Source: Janthinobacterium lividum (lineage in GTDB: Bacteria > Pseudomonadota > Gammaproteobacteria > Burkholderiales > Burkholderiaceae_D). From it: 64,000 bases of DNA. Shown piece by piece: positions 1-10,083 of the stretch. The stretch's first letter is position 1. Each line of letters begins with the position of its first letter. The translations under genes and the position numbers were made by a program. The notes below the pieces were generated by a model that did not search any database, was not told the origin of the DNA, and saw nothing but the letters and a program-made list of their open reading frames with translations. The stretch lies in assembly GCF_023509035.1 (NCBI RefSeq), contig NZ_CP075583.1, forward strand, positions 1,240,001 through 1,304,000, in the 5' to 3' direction.

Positions 1-340
1 GTGCCTGGGTGCGGATGAGGAGCCACAACGGGTCAACCTGTTACTATAGCCGGGTTTTGCTCTGCATGCCTGAGGCAGCCACGGGCGGATTGCGCCGCCA
101 GGCGAACGTGCCCCGACAAAGTTTGATACAGATGCGTACTGACGTTTAAACACTGTATATAATACCAGTATTCAAGTTTCTTGTTTTCCCCTGCCGTGAA
201 AAAAACGTGCTGCCGCACGGGAGATGGCGTCCGCCAGAAAGCGGGTGCTTTGCGCCGCGTGGTCGCTTATAATCCTTGTTTAGTACACTAAACTAACGCG
301 CGGGACACCGGCTCCCGCTGCAGTTCATCAGGAGTTATTC
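1..340. other. Upstream region without a recognisable gene
   Basis: I see no convincing coding sequence here. A 61-codon frame on the minus strand (33-218) has no family resemblance and no visible ribosome-binding site. The right-hand part holds the likely ssb promoter and an inverted repeat, listed separately. The left edge may be the end of an intergenic space whose other gene lies outside the window. Confidence 0.5.
268..293 (+). promoter_or_regulatory. Likely ssb promoter -10 with adjacent operator-like inverted repeat
   Basis: A perfect TATAAT lies at 268-273, about 70 bases before the ssb start. No strong -35 is seen at the right spacing. Just downstream, 278-293 is an inverted repeat with arms GTTTAGT and ACTAAAC around a 2-base centre. 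Its place next to the -10 is where a repressor would act, and short operators of this shape are common for TetR-type proteins. No regulator gene is visible in the window, so that link is inference. Confidence 0.4.
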
Positions 341-855
341 ATGGCATCAGTCAACAAAGTCATCATCGTCGGCAATCTGGGCCGTGACCCGGAAATCCGC
401 TACATGCCTAGCGGCGACGCGATCGCCAACATCGCCGTGGCCACTTCGTACAAATCGAAGGACCGCAACACGGGCGAACAAAAAGAATTGACAGAGTGGC
501 ACCGTATCTCGTTCTTCGGCCGCCTGGCGGAAATCGTCGGCCAATATCTGAAAAAGGCTCGTCCGTCTACGTCGAAGGCCGTCTGCAAACCCGTAAATAC
601 ACGGACAAGGACGGTGTCGAGAAGTATGCAACCGACATCATCGCGGAACAGATGCAAATGCTGGGCGGTCGCTCCGGCATGGGCGGCGACGCCGGCGGTG
701 GCGATGACAGCTACGGTGGCGGCGGTGGTGGCGGCTACGACGCCCCGGCCCCGCGCCAGGCACCGGCTCCGCGCCCAGCTCCGGCACCGGCCCCACGCCC
801 GGCACCGAAGCCAGCACCGAACTTCTCGGATATGGATGACGATATTCCGTTCTGA
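341..855 (+). CDS. ssb: Single-stranded DNA-binding protein (frameshifted by a short A run)
   Basis: SSB coats single-stranded DNA in replication, recombination and repair and recruits partners through its acidic tail. The N-terminal OB fold starts [18 protein letters not shown] and runs to GQYLKK. It continues in another frame as [15 protein letters not shown], then a Gly-rich and Pro/Ala-rich linker and the classic acidic tip DMDDDIPF. The frame breaks at an A run, 551-555: five bases are present, and six would restore [11 protein letters not shown]. With that correction the protein has about 171 residues, normal for the family. A GGAG-type ribosome-binding site precedes the ATG. Since SSB is essential and the rest is intact, a sequence error is more likely than a real mutation. 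Confidence 0.93.
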
Positions 856-881
856 TAGCCAGCCATTCGACGTTTGTCAGC

Positions 882-918
882 AAAACCCCGCAAGTCAGTT
901 ACTTGCGGGGTTTTTTTT
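882..918 (+). terminator. Rho-independent terminator after ssb
   Basis: The arms AACCCCGCAAGT (884-895) and ACTTGCGGGGTT (901-912) form a perfect stem with a 5-base loop, followed by a run of T to 918. It lies 27 bases after the ssb stop. Confidence 0.92.
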
Positions 919-993
919 GCTCAAAAATACATTTTCTTGAATTTGAGAAATATGTATAATTTTGCAATCTCAATCCTCTCGTGACAAACATAC

Positions 994-2718
994 ATGGCTC
1001 AACGCGCATTGGCAGCAACCCTCATCCTTGCGATGTCCTTTCTGGCCGGCTGCGGCGGCGGAGGGAACTCGACTCAGTCTGCCACGCCGCCGCCGGTCGT
1101 GACGCCACCAACTGTCATCACGCCGCCACAGCCTGCTTTTGCTGTTTTGTCGGGCACGCCTGCCGATGCCGCAACGGATGTGCCGCGCGGCAGCGAGCTG
1201 GCCGCGACACTCAGCGCAGCGGCGGACACCGCTTCGATCAATGCCAGCAGCGTGAGCTTGCTCGGGCCGCAAGGCAACCGTATGCCCGGCACGCTGTTGG
1301 TGAGTGGCAATGAGATCAAGCTGCAGCCCACTGTGGCGCTACCAGGTGCTACTCAATACACGCTCAATTACGCCGCCAGCATCAAGGACGTGACGGGGCG
1401 CCCGTTGAGTGCTGCCGCCACCCGCTCGTTTACGACCGCTGCGCAAACCTGGGGGGCGACGGGACGTCAGATTGCAGAGATACCATATTTCACTAGCGGT
1501 GTCGTTCCCACGGTGGCGATCGACAAAGCTGGCGATGTGACTATTGCCTGGCAGGCCAGCGTGAACGGTATCGCGACTCTTTTTGTCAGCCGGATGGAGC
1601 AGCGTACAGGCAACTGGAGCGTACCGTTGGCCATACACGCGGCCACGAATATGTTTCGTGGCATGAGCGCACTGAGTGTGGTGGCCGACGCTGGCGGCAA
1701 TGTGTATGTGTTGTGGAACGATACGGCAAACCCGCCGCAAACGGCATGGATGGTACGTTATGTGGCAGCAACATCGGCGTGGCTTGCTCCTGTCTCCATC
1801 AATGGCTTGCCTGGAGGGATGTCTCCCAACGTAACCATTCCTGTCGTCGATGCGAAAGGTGTCTTGACCGTAGTGCTGCGTTCAAATGTACACGATGGAC
1901 TGTATAGCACGCGCTACGACCCCGCCGCTGGCACATGGAGCGTGCCGCGCGAGATTCTGGCACCAGCCGCGGATAACTATATCTTCAATCTCGATCTGGC
2001 GGTGGATGGCGTCGGCAACCTTTTCCTGGGGTGGGTACAGCGCGGCAACGTCCGCAATGGCTTGAACGTTGCGCGTTACAGCGTGGACACGGGAAGCTGG
2101 AGTGCGCCCCATGTTCTGGACGACAATCTGACCTCCGATCCATATGCCTTGGCGGCCGATGCTCTGGGCGGCGCGACCATTGCGTGGACGCATGGCGCGC
2201 GTATCATGGATACACCGGCCATTCATGCCGCCAGATTCGATGCCGGCGCCGCGGCATGGGGCACGCCCGCTGTGCTCAGCGGTGAGGGGGATGTCTTTGG
2301 TGCGAACCATCCTGCGGTGGCAATCGACGCCAGCGGTATCGCCACGGTGGTATGGGCACAGCAGCGCGGCATATATGGCGTACGCTCCGAGCGCACGGCC
2401 GCCAGCTGGTCGGTGGCTCAGCGTATCGGAACAGCAATGCCCGGCAATGAGCGCTTTGCCATCACGGCCGATATTGCTGGCAACGTAATGCTGTTGTACG
2501 TGCAGGATGGCGTCACCATGGCGGTGCCATATTCGGCGACACGGACGCAGTGGATGACACCCACCGCCATCGGTACGCCGGACGGTGGGCAAAATGTGTT
2601 TGCGAACGCGCCTCTTGCCGTCATGGATGCCAGTGGCAACGTGACGGCCGTCTGGTTTGCGCAGATTTCCGTGCGCGGCGTATCGCGTTGCCTTGTCGCC
2701 AGCAACAGTTTCCGCTAG
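994..2718 (+). CDS. Lipoprotein with Ig-like domain and propeller-like repeats
   Basis: The 574-residue product begins with a lipoprotein signal ending in the lipobox LAGC (Cys20), so it is probably anchored in the outer membrane. A Pro/Thr-rich linker follows, then at about 48-145 a bacterial Ig-like (SbsA/Big_5-type) domain (SGTPADAATDVPRGSEL to TRSFTT). The rest is a run of about eight degenerate repeats with the core D-x-x-G-x-(V/A)-x-(V/L)-x-W, for example VAIDKAGDVTIAWQ, VVADAGGNVYVLWND, LAVDGVGNLFLGWV and LAVMDASGNVTAVWFA. Such spacing suggests a beta-propeller like those of sialidase/BNR surface proteins. No catalytic motif is seen, and adhesion or glycan binding is a guess. It stands alone after the ssb terminator. 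Confidence 0.75.
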   Translation: MAQRALAATLILAMSFLAGCGGGGNSTQSATPPPVVTPPTVITPPQPAFAVLSGTPADAATDVPRGSELAATLSAAADTASINASSVSLLGPQGNRMPGTLLVSGNEIKLQPTVALPGATQYTLNYAASIKDVTGRPLSAAATRSFTTAAQTWGATGRQIAEIPYFTSGVVPTVAIDKAGDVTIAWQASVNGIATLFVSRMEQRTGNWSVPLAIHAATNMFRGMSALSVVADAGGNVYVLWNDTANPPQTAWMVRYVAATSAWLAPVSINGLPGGMSPNVTIPVVDAKGVLTVVLRSNVHDGLYSTRYDPAAGTWSVPREILAPAADNYIFNLDLAVDGVGNLFLGWVQRGNVRNGLNVARYSVDTGSWSAPHVLDDNLTSDPYALAADALGGATIAWTHGARIMDTPAIHAARFDAGAAAWGTPAVLSGEGDVFGANHPAVAIDASGIATVVWAQQRGIYGVRSERTAASWSVAQRIGTAMPGNERFAITADIAGNVMLLYVQDGVTMAVPYSATRTQWMTPTAIGTPDGGQNVFANAPLAVMDASGNVTAVWFAQISVRGVSRCLVASNSFR

Positions 2719-2837
2719 GAGCGCCTTTCCCGGTCTGCATGGATCGGCGCCCTGTGTCCCCGGTTGTCCCGTCAGTTGCTGGCCTAGCCAGACAGCTGCG
2801 GGGCATGCATTCATAGTGCCGGAGGCTAATCGCGCAG

Positions 2838-3113
2838 CCCATCTCCAGGCTGTAGCTGGCCACCGCATTCCTGCGCGCCGCATTGCGCATCAAATACACC
2901 TGCACCGTGTACTCGCCATCGGCCGGCAGTTGCGCCTGGTAACTGTTGCCGCCGGTCTAGCCGATGAACAGGGCTTCCTCCTGGCCTTGCTGGCGGACGT
3001 TGAAGTAGTTCGATGGCTGATTGGTTTTCAGCTTGACACTGAGGGTCTGTCCCGCCTTGCCTGACAGCGTGTATTCGGCCGTGGCGTAGCCCTTGATCTT
3101 GCCTTTCACGCTA
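2838..3113 (-). pseudogene. Fragment of a small secreted protein (lysozyme-inhibitor-like), interrupted
   Basis: Read on the minus strand from about 3113, the frame gives GYATAEYTLSGKAGQTLSV, then SNYFNV, EEALFIG, a TAG stop at 2957-2959, and in the same frame YTVQVYLMRNAARRNAVASYSLEMG. This pattern resembles the C-terminal half of small exported proteins often labelled inhibitor of g-type lysozyme or DNA breaking-rejoining protein; the name is from memory. The N-terminal half and signal peptide are missing, the position of the stop is normally Ser in relatives as I recall them, and no clean stop ends the domain. It is a remnant that abuts the truncated dehydrogenase next door. Confidence 0.6.
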
Positions 3114-3620
3114 ATCGCGCAAGTGCAGCCGCTGCTCGACGTGACGCCGGAAGAGGTCGATCGCATCATGTGCATCAATGTGCAAGGGACGCTCTGGGGC
3201 ATCCAGGCTGCCGCCAAGACCTTCAAGAAGCGCAAGCAGAAGGGAAAGATCATCAATGCCTGCTCCATCGCCGGGCATGACGGCTTTGCCTTGCTGGGCG
3301 TGTATTGCGCCACCAAGTTTGCCGTGCGCGCGCTGACGCAGGCGGCGGCCAAGGAACTGGCGGCCGACGGCATTACCGTCAACGCGTATTGCCCTGGCGT
3401 TGTCGGCACCGACATGTGGGTCGAGATCGACAAGCGCATGGCCGCAGTGACAGGCGCCGAGCTGGGCGCGACGTATCAAAAATTCGTGGATGGCATCGCG
3501 CTGGGACGCGCCGAAACGCCGGACGACGTGGCGGGACTGGTCTCCTTCCTGGCGGGGCCGGATGCGGATTACATGACGGGCCAGGCGCCGCTGATCGATG
3601 GTGGTCTCGTGTACCGCTGA
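3114..3620 (+). pseudogene. Short-chain dehydrogenase, 5' truncated (acetoin/diacetyl reductase type)
   Basis: The frame has the C-terminal two thirds of a classical SDR: VQPLLDVTPEEVDRIMCINVQG, the catalytic Ser in NACSIAG, YCATK (YxxxK), the PG motif after VNAYCPG, and the end SFLAGPDADYMTGQAPLIDGG. It resembles acetoin/diacetyl reductases of the BudC type. The N-terminal Rossmann part with TGxxxGIG and the NNAG motif is missing. Homology starts abruptly near 3114, where the opposite-strand remnant also starts. It therefore cannot bind NAD(P) and is a pseudogene unless the assembly is wrong. An in-frame start exists at 3093 but lies in foreign sequence. Confidence 0.8.
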
Positions 3621-3638
3621 TGCATTGATCGCGCATCA

Positions 3639-3675
3639 AAAACAGGCCGCGCACTCGTCGAATGCGCGGCCTGTT
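3639..3675. terminator. Bidirectional terminator between SDR remnant and ABC-peptidase gene
   Basis: Arms AACAGGCCGCGCA (3641-3653) and TGCGCGGCCTGTT (3663-3675) pair perfectly, with A residues on the left and T residues on the right. It sits between converging genes. Confidence 0.8.
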
Positions 3676-3707
3676 TGCGTAGAGCATCAAGCGCCTTGAA
3701 GCAAGTC

Positions 3708-6700
3708 TTAATTGAAAGTGACTTCCTTGCGGTTGTCGCGCGAGACCCGATCGATCATCTTGTTGTACGGATCGACGCCCACTTCAAACGGTTTTTCCTT
3801 CACGGTGATGGTCACCATCGGGTCGCTGCCGGACAACACGCGCTTGTCGGTGAACAAGACTTTTTCATCTTTTTCCCTGGCGCCAGGCGCGCGCGCGAAA
3901 ATGGCGATTTCCACCGGTTCGTCATAGGCGCGCGGGCTTTCCTTGCCCTTGCCGTCGGACTCCAGCTTGGCCAGGTGCAACTGCATGGTGACATCCCACT
4001 GGCCATCGGGGCGCTTGACGGCCGTCGCTTGCGTGACGCGGTTGTCGTAAAACACGATTTTCTCGAACAGGTCCGTGATCAGGGCTTGCTTGTCCTGCGG
4101 CGCTTCGGCGCGGATGTACGCCAGCAATTCCGATGACGTGGTGAACGGCGCCTGCTGGTAGCCCTTGTCCTGCAGATAGCGTTTCAAGGCACGGTTCAGG
4201 GCTACTTCACCGATTTCGTCACGCAGGCGGTAGAACACCAGGCTGCCCTTGTTATAGTGGATGTATTGCTGTCCCTCCACGCGCGCCAGCGGCAGTTCCT
4301 CGATGGCTTCGCCGCCGCGTCCGCTCAGGTAGCGGTCCAGTTCATAGCGCAGGAAGCGGCGCATCTTGTCGCGGCCGTATTCCTTTTCCATCACCATCAG
4401 GGCCGAGTATTGCGCCAAGGACTCCATCAGCATGCTGGCGCCCTGCACGTTGGCGCCGATCACCTGGTGGCCCCACCACTGGTGCGCCATTTCATGCGCC
4501 GTGACGTAGAACACGTAGTCGATGTCCTCCTTGTCGCGCAGGTCGGCGATGAAGCCGATGCCTTCGGAATACGGAATCGTGTTGGCAAACGACTGCGCGA
4601 AGCTCTGGTAACCAGGGAATTCCAGGATGCGTACCTGCTTGTGCTGGTAGGGCGTGAATTCGGTGGTGTAATAGTCGAGCGACTTTTGCACGGAAGTGAT
4701 CATGCGCTGCGTATTGTAGCCGTGCTTTTTATCGAAATAAATTTCGATCGGCAAGCCGCGCCACTCGCCCTTTTTGACTTCCCAGCGCGCCGACAGGTAG
4801 GCAAAGAACGGCAGCATCGGCTGGTCCATCTTGTAGTGGTAGTAGCGGCGGCCATCTTTTTCCCAGCTTGCCTGCAGATAGCCTGGCGCCAGGGCGATCT
4901 GCTCGCCGCTGGTGGAAACCGTCGTGTCGAAATGGATCCAGTCGGCATCGCCGCCCAGCACCGTGTTGCCATACGCGGAAGAGTCTTCCAGCTTGGCCAT
5001 GCGCTGCGGTTCGCCCAGGCCCCGCTTGCGGCGCTCATTGCGGTCCGTCAACTCCATTTCCTTTGCATAGCCGAAGTGGGGGAAGCCGGCCTGGTTGTTG
5101 AAGAAGCTGCCGTTCAGGTTGACCTGGTCCGGCGTTCCATCGTTGGTGAAGCCCTGATGCGTGACGGCCACCGTGAAGTCCAGCGGCAGGGTGGCACCGG
5201 GCGCCAGGGGTTGGGCCAGCTTGAGGATGCTGAAGCCGAGTTCCTTGTCGTCCAGTTCGACCTTGTGCGCCGGCAAGTTCAGCCACGTGGTTTTCAGCTG
5301 CGGGTCGAGCTGGATGCGCAGGCTATCGAGTGGCTGCGCTGTCTTGTTTTGCAGCACGTAGTTGCCCTTGATCAACACTTTGCGTTGCTCAGGATAAATA
5401 TCCACATCGGCCTGGACCTCCGTGATCTTTGGCTGCGGCAAGTCTTTGTATTGTTTGTACAATTTCTCGTAGCGGGCCTGCTTGTCCATGCCGATGTTCG
5501 ACGGTTCGTACTTGTTCAGCACGTTCGTGTTGTAGAAGATCCAGCCACCCGTGCCAGCCCAGCACAGCAATACAACGGCCAGCGCGGCGCCAGCGCTGCC
5601 GCCCAGACGCTGGCGGGCCAGGCCCAGGCGCGCGCGCCAGCCGGTCGACAGGCCGCGCACCCAGAACACCTGCGCCAGCATGACGAGGGCCACGGTAAAC
5701 AGGCTCCAGTACAGCGCAAACCAGGCCCAGCCCGTCAGGAAGTGGCCGTAGCCATTCATGTCCGAATACGGGATGGCCGGCGTGCCGCCGAAGGCATACA
5801 GATTGTGTTCGAAGTGCAGCATGCCCTGCACGGCTTGCGCCACCATCAGCAGGATCACCAGCAGGTAGCCGATGAACTTGTGATTCGACAGCACTTGCAG
5901 GGTCAGGGCGCACAAGCCCATCAGAACGAAGAAGAGGGCGCCCAGCAAAGTGCCTTTCAGGTACAGCCCCAGTTCCACGGGCGCGCCGCCCTTGACGAGC
6001 TGGAAGCCGATGGCCGTGATGACGCCCGCCAGCAGATAGCCGGCGATGACGCCGATCAGGGCCGTGCATTTGGCCAGCAGGGGGGACCCAATCGGGCACG
6101 GGCATGGCGTCGCTGACGTCGGCGATTCTGACTTGCCGTTCCTTGAAGATCAGCTCGCCTGCATAGAAGGTGACGATGATGATCAAGAGGAAGCTGAAGC
6201 TGTTGCTGATCTGCTGCAACAGCAAATGCGTCATCGGATATACGGCCGTGCCATACATGTTCTTGCCGACATTGGCGGCAGCGATCAGGTTGATCATGCC
6301 GAACAGCAGCATGACGAGGAAGGGCAGGCTCTTGAACACGCCGACGGCGTCGAAGCGCAGGATTTGCCACCACTGGCGCCAGGCTGTCGCGGCCGTCAAG
6401 GTGGGGACGCTGCGCGGTAGGTGCAGCGGCGCCGGCATGGCGGGCGTGATAGCTTCGGCCTTGTGCTTGCCGAACAGGCGTTTTCCCGTGCCTGCACGCT
6501 GCGGCTTGAACAGGATGACGGTGGCGGCGAACAGCACCACCGTGACACCCAGCCACAGCAAGCGGTTGGCCAGCAGGAAGCCGGAGAACGGCGGCAGGCC
6601 CGTGTTCGCTTCGGCGGACGTGAAGTAGCGCGTCATGCGGCCCAGGGCGCGCATGCCGAACGGGTCGAGCAGGACGGCGATCCATTCGTTGTTGATGTCG

Positions 6701-7290
6701 CGCGTAAAGGCGCCGGCCGTGCCCCACAGCACGAAAAAGCCCAGCACGCCCACGTAGACGAGCATCATCGAGCGCGTGGTGGCCGCCAGCAGCATCAGCA
6801 GGGCGCCGATGAAGAGCAGGTTCGGGATGACCATCACCGCGAAGCTCCACGCATACGCATGCAGCGAGAACGCGCCCACGCGCTGCGGATCGACCCAGGG
6901 CATGAGGGGGCCGAGCATGGTGCCGAAGGCGATGCAGATGAAGATGACCAGGCAGGCGACAAAGCCGGCGGCGAAGCGGCCGAACAGGTAATCCCAGCGT
7001 CGCATGGGTGTGGCGAACAGCATGTCGGCCATGCCCACTTCGCTGTCGCGCAGCACGGCGCCAGCGATGAAGATGGTGATGAGCAACATCGACAGCAGGC
7101 TGAACATCGTCAGCAGCTGCGCCACCACGGTCGGTGCATTGCGGTGGATGTTGCCGATGGCGCCACCGATCTGGATCGAATCGCTGCTGCTGGCGCCAAA
7201 GGCCAGCAAGGCCAAGATGACGGCAAATACCCACAGCAGCGGTTGTTTCAGCTGATAGCCGAGGTCAAACTTGAAAAATTCCTTCCACAT
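3708..7290 (-). CDS. ABC-2 permease fused to M1 aminopeptidase (frameshifted in a C run)
   Basis: The gene encodes about 1190 residues. The first two thirds hold about a dozen membrane segments (MWKEFFKFDLGYQLKQPL onwards, two ABC-2-type halves). The last third is an M1-family zinc aminopeptidase with HEMAHQWWGH (HExxHx18E; the distal Glu lies in MLMESLAQY). Permease-peptidase fusions of this kind pair with the ATPase encoded just upstream and probably act at the inner membrane; the substrate is unknown. The frame breaks at 6080-6085: six G on the plus strand where five would give PDWVPLLAKCTALIG and join both halves. The start ATG at 7290 lies 10 bases after the ATPase stop, so the two form an operon. 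Confidence 0.88.
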
Positions 7291-7300
7291 GGCGCGCTCC

Positions 7301-8212
7301 TCAGGCCAGTACGGCGGCTGCGGCAGGCGCGGCTGCGCCATGGCGGGCAGCGTTGCGCACATGCAGGAAGTACACGTCTTCCAGGTCCGCAGCGATCTGC
7401 ACGAAGCCGCTGTCGGGCTGGCTGTCGGCATACACATTGATTTGCGGCTTGCCGCCCACCAGGCGCGTCGACAGCACATTGTGCGATTGCTGGTACTGCG
7501 CCAGCTCGTCCATGCTGACGCTGCGGCGCCACACCTTGCCGAGCAGGGTATCGATGGCGGCCTGCGGCTCGCCCTGCACCAGCACCAGGCCCTTGACGAT
7601 CATGGCCATGCGCGGGCACAGGTCCGTCACGTCGTCGACGATGTGCGTCGACAGGATCACCACCACCTGCTCGCCGATCTTGGCCAGCAGGTTCAGGAAG
7701 CGGTTGCGCTCGTCCGGGTCCAGGCCGGCAGTGGGCTCATCGACGATCACCAGGCGCGGCGCGCCCAGCAGCGCCTGGGCGATGCCGAAGCGCTGGCGCA
7801 TGCCGCCCGAATACGTGCCCAGATTGCGCTTGCGCGCTTCCCACAGATTGGTTTGCTGCAACAAGGCTTCCACGGCTTCCTTGCGTGGGCCCTTCTCCGT
7901 CAATCCTTTGAGCACTGCAAAGTGATTGAGCAGGGTTTCCGCACTGACCTTCGGGTAGACACCGAAATCCTGCGGCAAATAGCCCAACTGGCGGCGCAGG
8001 CCGGCCTTGTCCTGCAGCACATCGACGCCATCGAAGTGGATGCTGCCGCTATCAGGATCTTGCAAGGTGGCGATGGTACGCATCAGCGAGGACTTGCCCG
8101 CACCATTCGGCCCCAGCAAGCCGAACATTCCGTTGGGAATTTCCAGACTGACATGGTTGATGGCCTTGACGCCATTCGCATATGTTTTGTTCAGCTGTTT
8201 GATCTTTAGCAT
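7301..8212 (-). CDS. ABC transporter ATP-binding protein
   Basis: This 303-residue cytosolic ATPase has the full nucleotide-binding set: Walker A GPNGAGKSS near residue 38, the Q-loop in GYLPQDFG, signature YSGGMRQR, Walker B LVIVDEPTAGLDP and the switch His in ILSTHIVDD. It powers the permease-peptidase fusion encoded 10 bases downstream. The two genes resemble exporter pairs of the ABC-2 class. The start ATG at 8212 follows a usable ribosome-binding site (GGAGAATGCTGC). Regulation is not visible. The 250 bases upstream are shared with a divergent acetyltransferase gene. Confidence 0.92.
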   Translation of the reverse strand: MLKIKQLNKTYANGVKAINHVSLEIPNGMFGLLGPNGAGKSSLMRTIATLQDPDSGSIHFDGVDVLQDKAGLRRQLGYLPQDFGVYPKVSAETLLNHFAVLKGLTEKGPRKEAVEALLQQTNLWEARKRNLGTYSGGMRQRFGIAQALLGAPRLVIVDEPTAGLDPDERNRFLNLLAKIGEQVVVILSTHIVDDVTDLCPRMAMIVKGLVLVQGEPQAAIDTLLGKVWRRSVSMDELAQYQQSHNVLSTRLVGGKPQINVYADSQPDSGFVQIAADLEDVYFLHVRNAARHGAAAPAAAAVLA

Positions 8213-8465
8213 GCAGCATTCTCCAGAGCTTGGGTATGAAAGCCGGCAGATGCCTGTCTACCGGTCTGTGGAAGGGGATCACCCTTGTTTTTATCAACCG
8301 CGATGGCGGATGTTACCTAAAAACAATAATATATAAGCAACTGGAAGGAGAAAAATGGTTTTGCGACCAAGGGGGAAATGCCGGGACGAAATGCCGGAGG
8401 GCGGGGATGAGTGACGGTGATAAGATCGCGGACTGGATGGACGCCATCGTGCGGGAAAGTTCTTC

Positions 8466-8975
8466 ATGCATGCAATAAACAAAGTCATCGCGTTGCGCGC
8501 CATTGCCCCGGGCGAAGAGGGCGCATTGGCGCAGCTGTTTCAACTGTACTGTTATGACAATTCCGCCTGGAGCGGAGAAAGCGTGCTGGCCGATGGCCGC
8601 TACGACGTGTGCGATGCGGGGCTGGCGTCGTATGTGCATGCGGCCGGCCACACGGCCAGCTGGATCGAGGTCGATGGCGAACTGGCCGGCTTTTTCCTTA
8701 CGGAGCCTGGTATGGCGGGTGAGCTGGCCGTGCAGGAGTTCAGCGACTTTTTCATCCTGAAGAAATACCGGCGCCGGGGTGTGGCGCTGGAAGTGCTGCG
8801 CAGGGTGCTGCTGGACAGCGCGCAGACGTGGCTGGTGGCGACGTTTCGCGACGATGCCGCTGCCTGCGCGTTCTGGCGCCACGCGTTTGCGCGCCTGCCG
8901 TTTGCCAGGGTCGAGGCGTACGACGATCCAGACTTGCCGCAGTTCCAGCTGACTTTGCTGAAACCGGCGGCCTGA
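8466..8975 (+). CDS. GNAT-family N-acetyltransferase
   Basis: The 169-residue protein has the GNAT layout: ISVAEL-type beta strands, then SDFFILKKYRRRGVALEVL, where the R/Q-x-x-G-x-G/A acetyl-CoA loop (RRRGVA) sits at the start of the long helix, and a C-terminal part with FWRHAF. It should move an acetyl group from acetyl-CoA to a small amine or protein N-terminus; the substrate cannot be read from the sequence. It is divergent from the ABC exporter and converges with an outer-membrane protein gene 6 bases away. Confidence 0.75.
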   Translation: MHAINKVIALRAIAPGEEGALAQLFQLYCYDNSAWSGESVLADGRYDVCDAGLASYVHAAGHTASWIEVDGELAGFFLTEPGMAGELAVQEFSDFFILKKYRRRGVALEVLRRVLLDSAQTWLVATFRDDAAACAFWRHAFARLPFARVEAYDDPDLPQFQLTLLKPAA

Positions 8976-8981
8976 GCTCGT

Positions 8982-9830
8982 TTAGAAGCGCACTTTCACA
9001 TACGCCGACGGCCCTGTCAGGCGCACGTTCAAGTCGGCATCGCGTTCGCTGTCGCGGTGCAGCTTGATTTTCGAGATGCCGTAATCGGCCACGAAGCCGA
9101 TGTTCTTGAACGGAAACCATTCCACGCCGATATTGCCACCGTAGATGTGGCCGTTGATGCGCCCGCCATTTTTCTTGATGCCCGACGCTTCCGCATACAT
9201 GCGCAAGTCTGGCGAGAAGGCGTGGCGCCAGCCCACTTCCAGCAACGGCGCAAACGCGTGTTCGCCGACGGAATCGCGTGCCGTGGCCGTTTCGCCATTG
9301 ACGATGCCGGTGGCCGTGCCGTTCAGGCTGGCGTGGTAGTAGGCGGCGCCCAGGCCGATGCCGAAGGTGTCGTTGCCGCTGCCCAGCCACCATTTATAGG
9401 CCAGCTTGGCCAGGTCCAGCTTCAGATCGGCATTCGCCGTGGCCGTGCCCGTAACGGGCTGGCCATTGATGATGGTTTCGCCCGTCAAGCTTGGCGTGTA
9501 GGATTTGTCGTAGCGGTAATAGTCGAATGCCAGGCCATGACGGTCGCCGATCAGCAAGTCCGCCTTGACGCGCGGGATGGTCGTGTGGCTTTGCTTCGAT
9601 TCGGGCGCATCGATGCGGCCAAACTGCGTATCGGCGCCGATATTGATGCGCGGATCGGCGGAAAACGCTCCCACCGAGATGCTGACACGGTCCAGGGTGG
9701 GCGATGGCTCGGCCCGCGCCGTGGCGGCCGCCGTGGCAATGCCCAATACGCCCAGCATCATGGCGCCGCGCAAGGCGAGATGCTGCAAACGGGGTGGGGA
9801 CAGGCGGGCGGGGACGGACGTAACAAACAT
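8982..9830 (-). CDS. Outer-membrane beta-barrel protein
   Basis: The 282-residue product has a signal peptide ending near ATARAEPS, then alternating amphipathic strands (LGAAYYHASLNG, PLLEVGWRHAF, NIGVEWFPFKNIGFVADYGIS) and ends in aromatic Phe (AYVKVRF), the usual signal for barrel assembly. The fold is that of small OmpA/OmpW-like barrels, and no enzyme motif is seen. ATG 9830 was chosen over an upstream frame extension because GAGGAG lies just before it and a signal peptide follows. Function is unknown; a structural or pore role is likely. Confidence 0.75.
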   Translation of the reverse strand: MFVTSVPARLSPPRLQHLALRGAMMLGVLGIATAAATARAEPSPTLDRVSISVGAFSADPRINIGADTQFGRIDAPESKQSHTTIPRVKADLLIGDRHGLAFDYYRYDKSYTPSLTGETIINGQPVTGTATANADLKLDLAKLAYKWWLGSGNDTFGIGLGAAYYHASLNGTATGIVNGETATARDSVGEHAFAPLLEVGWRHAFSPDLRMYAEASGIKKNGGRINGHIYGGNIGVEWFPFKNIGFVADYGISKIKLHRDSERDADLNVRLTGPSAYVKVRF

Positions 9831-10083
9831 GAAACTACTCCTCGGAAAGATGATGGGTGGGCCGCGACGCTGGGGCGGCCGACAGGTGCAATGCAATGAG
9901 GAAATGGTAGCAACTGTTACATTTAGATCACGTAGCCGCACGGCGCAAGTTCCCGTCGGATTTGTCCTACCGTGTTAACAGCTACTTGTAGACGCCGGGC
10001 CAGTCGGCCAGGCTGGCCAGTACGCCGGCATTGCCTGCAACGGGGGATGCGGGCAGAATGGTGCACACGAGGAGGAGACACCT

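Noticed and set aside
33..218. 61-codon minus-strand frame at the window start
   Set aside because: No ribosome-binding site, no family resemblance, unusual composition.
551..555. Programmed frameshifting as the explanation for ssb
   Set aside because: Nine other unrelated genes in the window show the same kind of break with both gains and losses, so a common technical cause is far more likely.
4257..6116. 619-codon open frame on the plus strand opposite the permease-peptidase gene
   Set aside because: Antisense shadow of a long GC-rich gene with clear M1 and membrane motifs on the minus strand.
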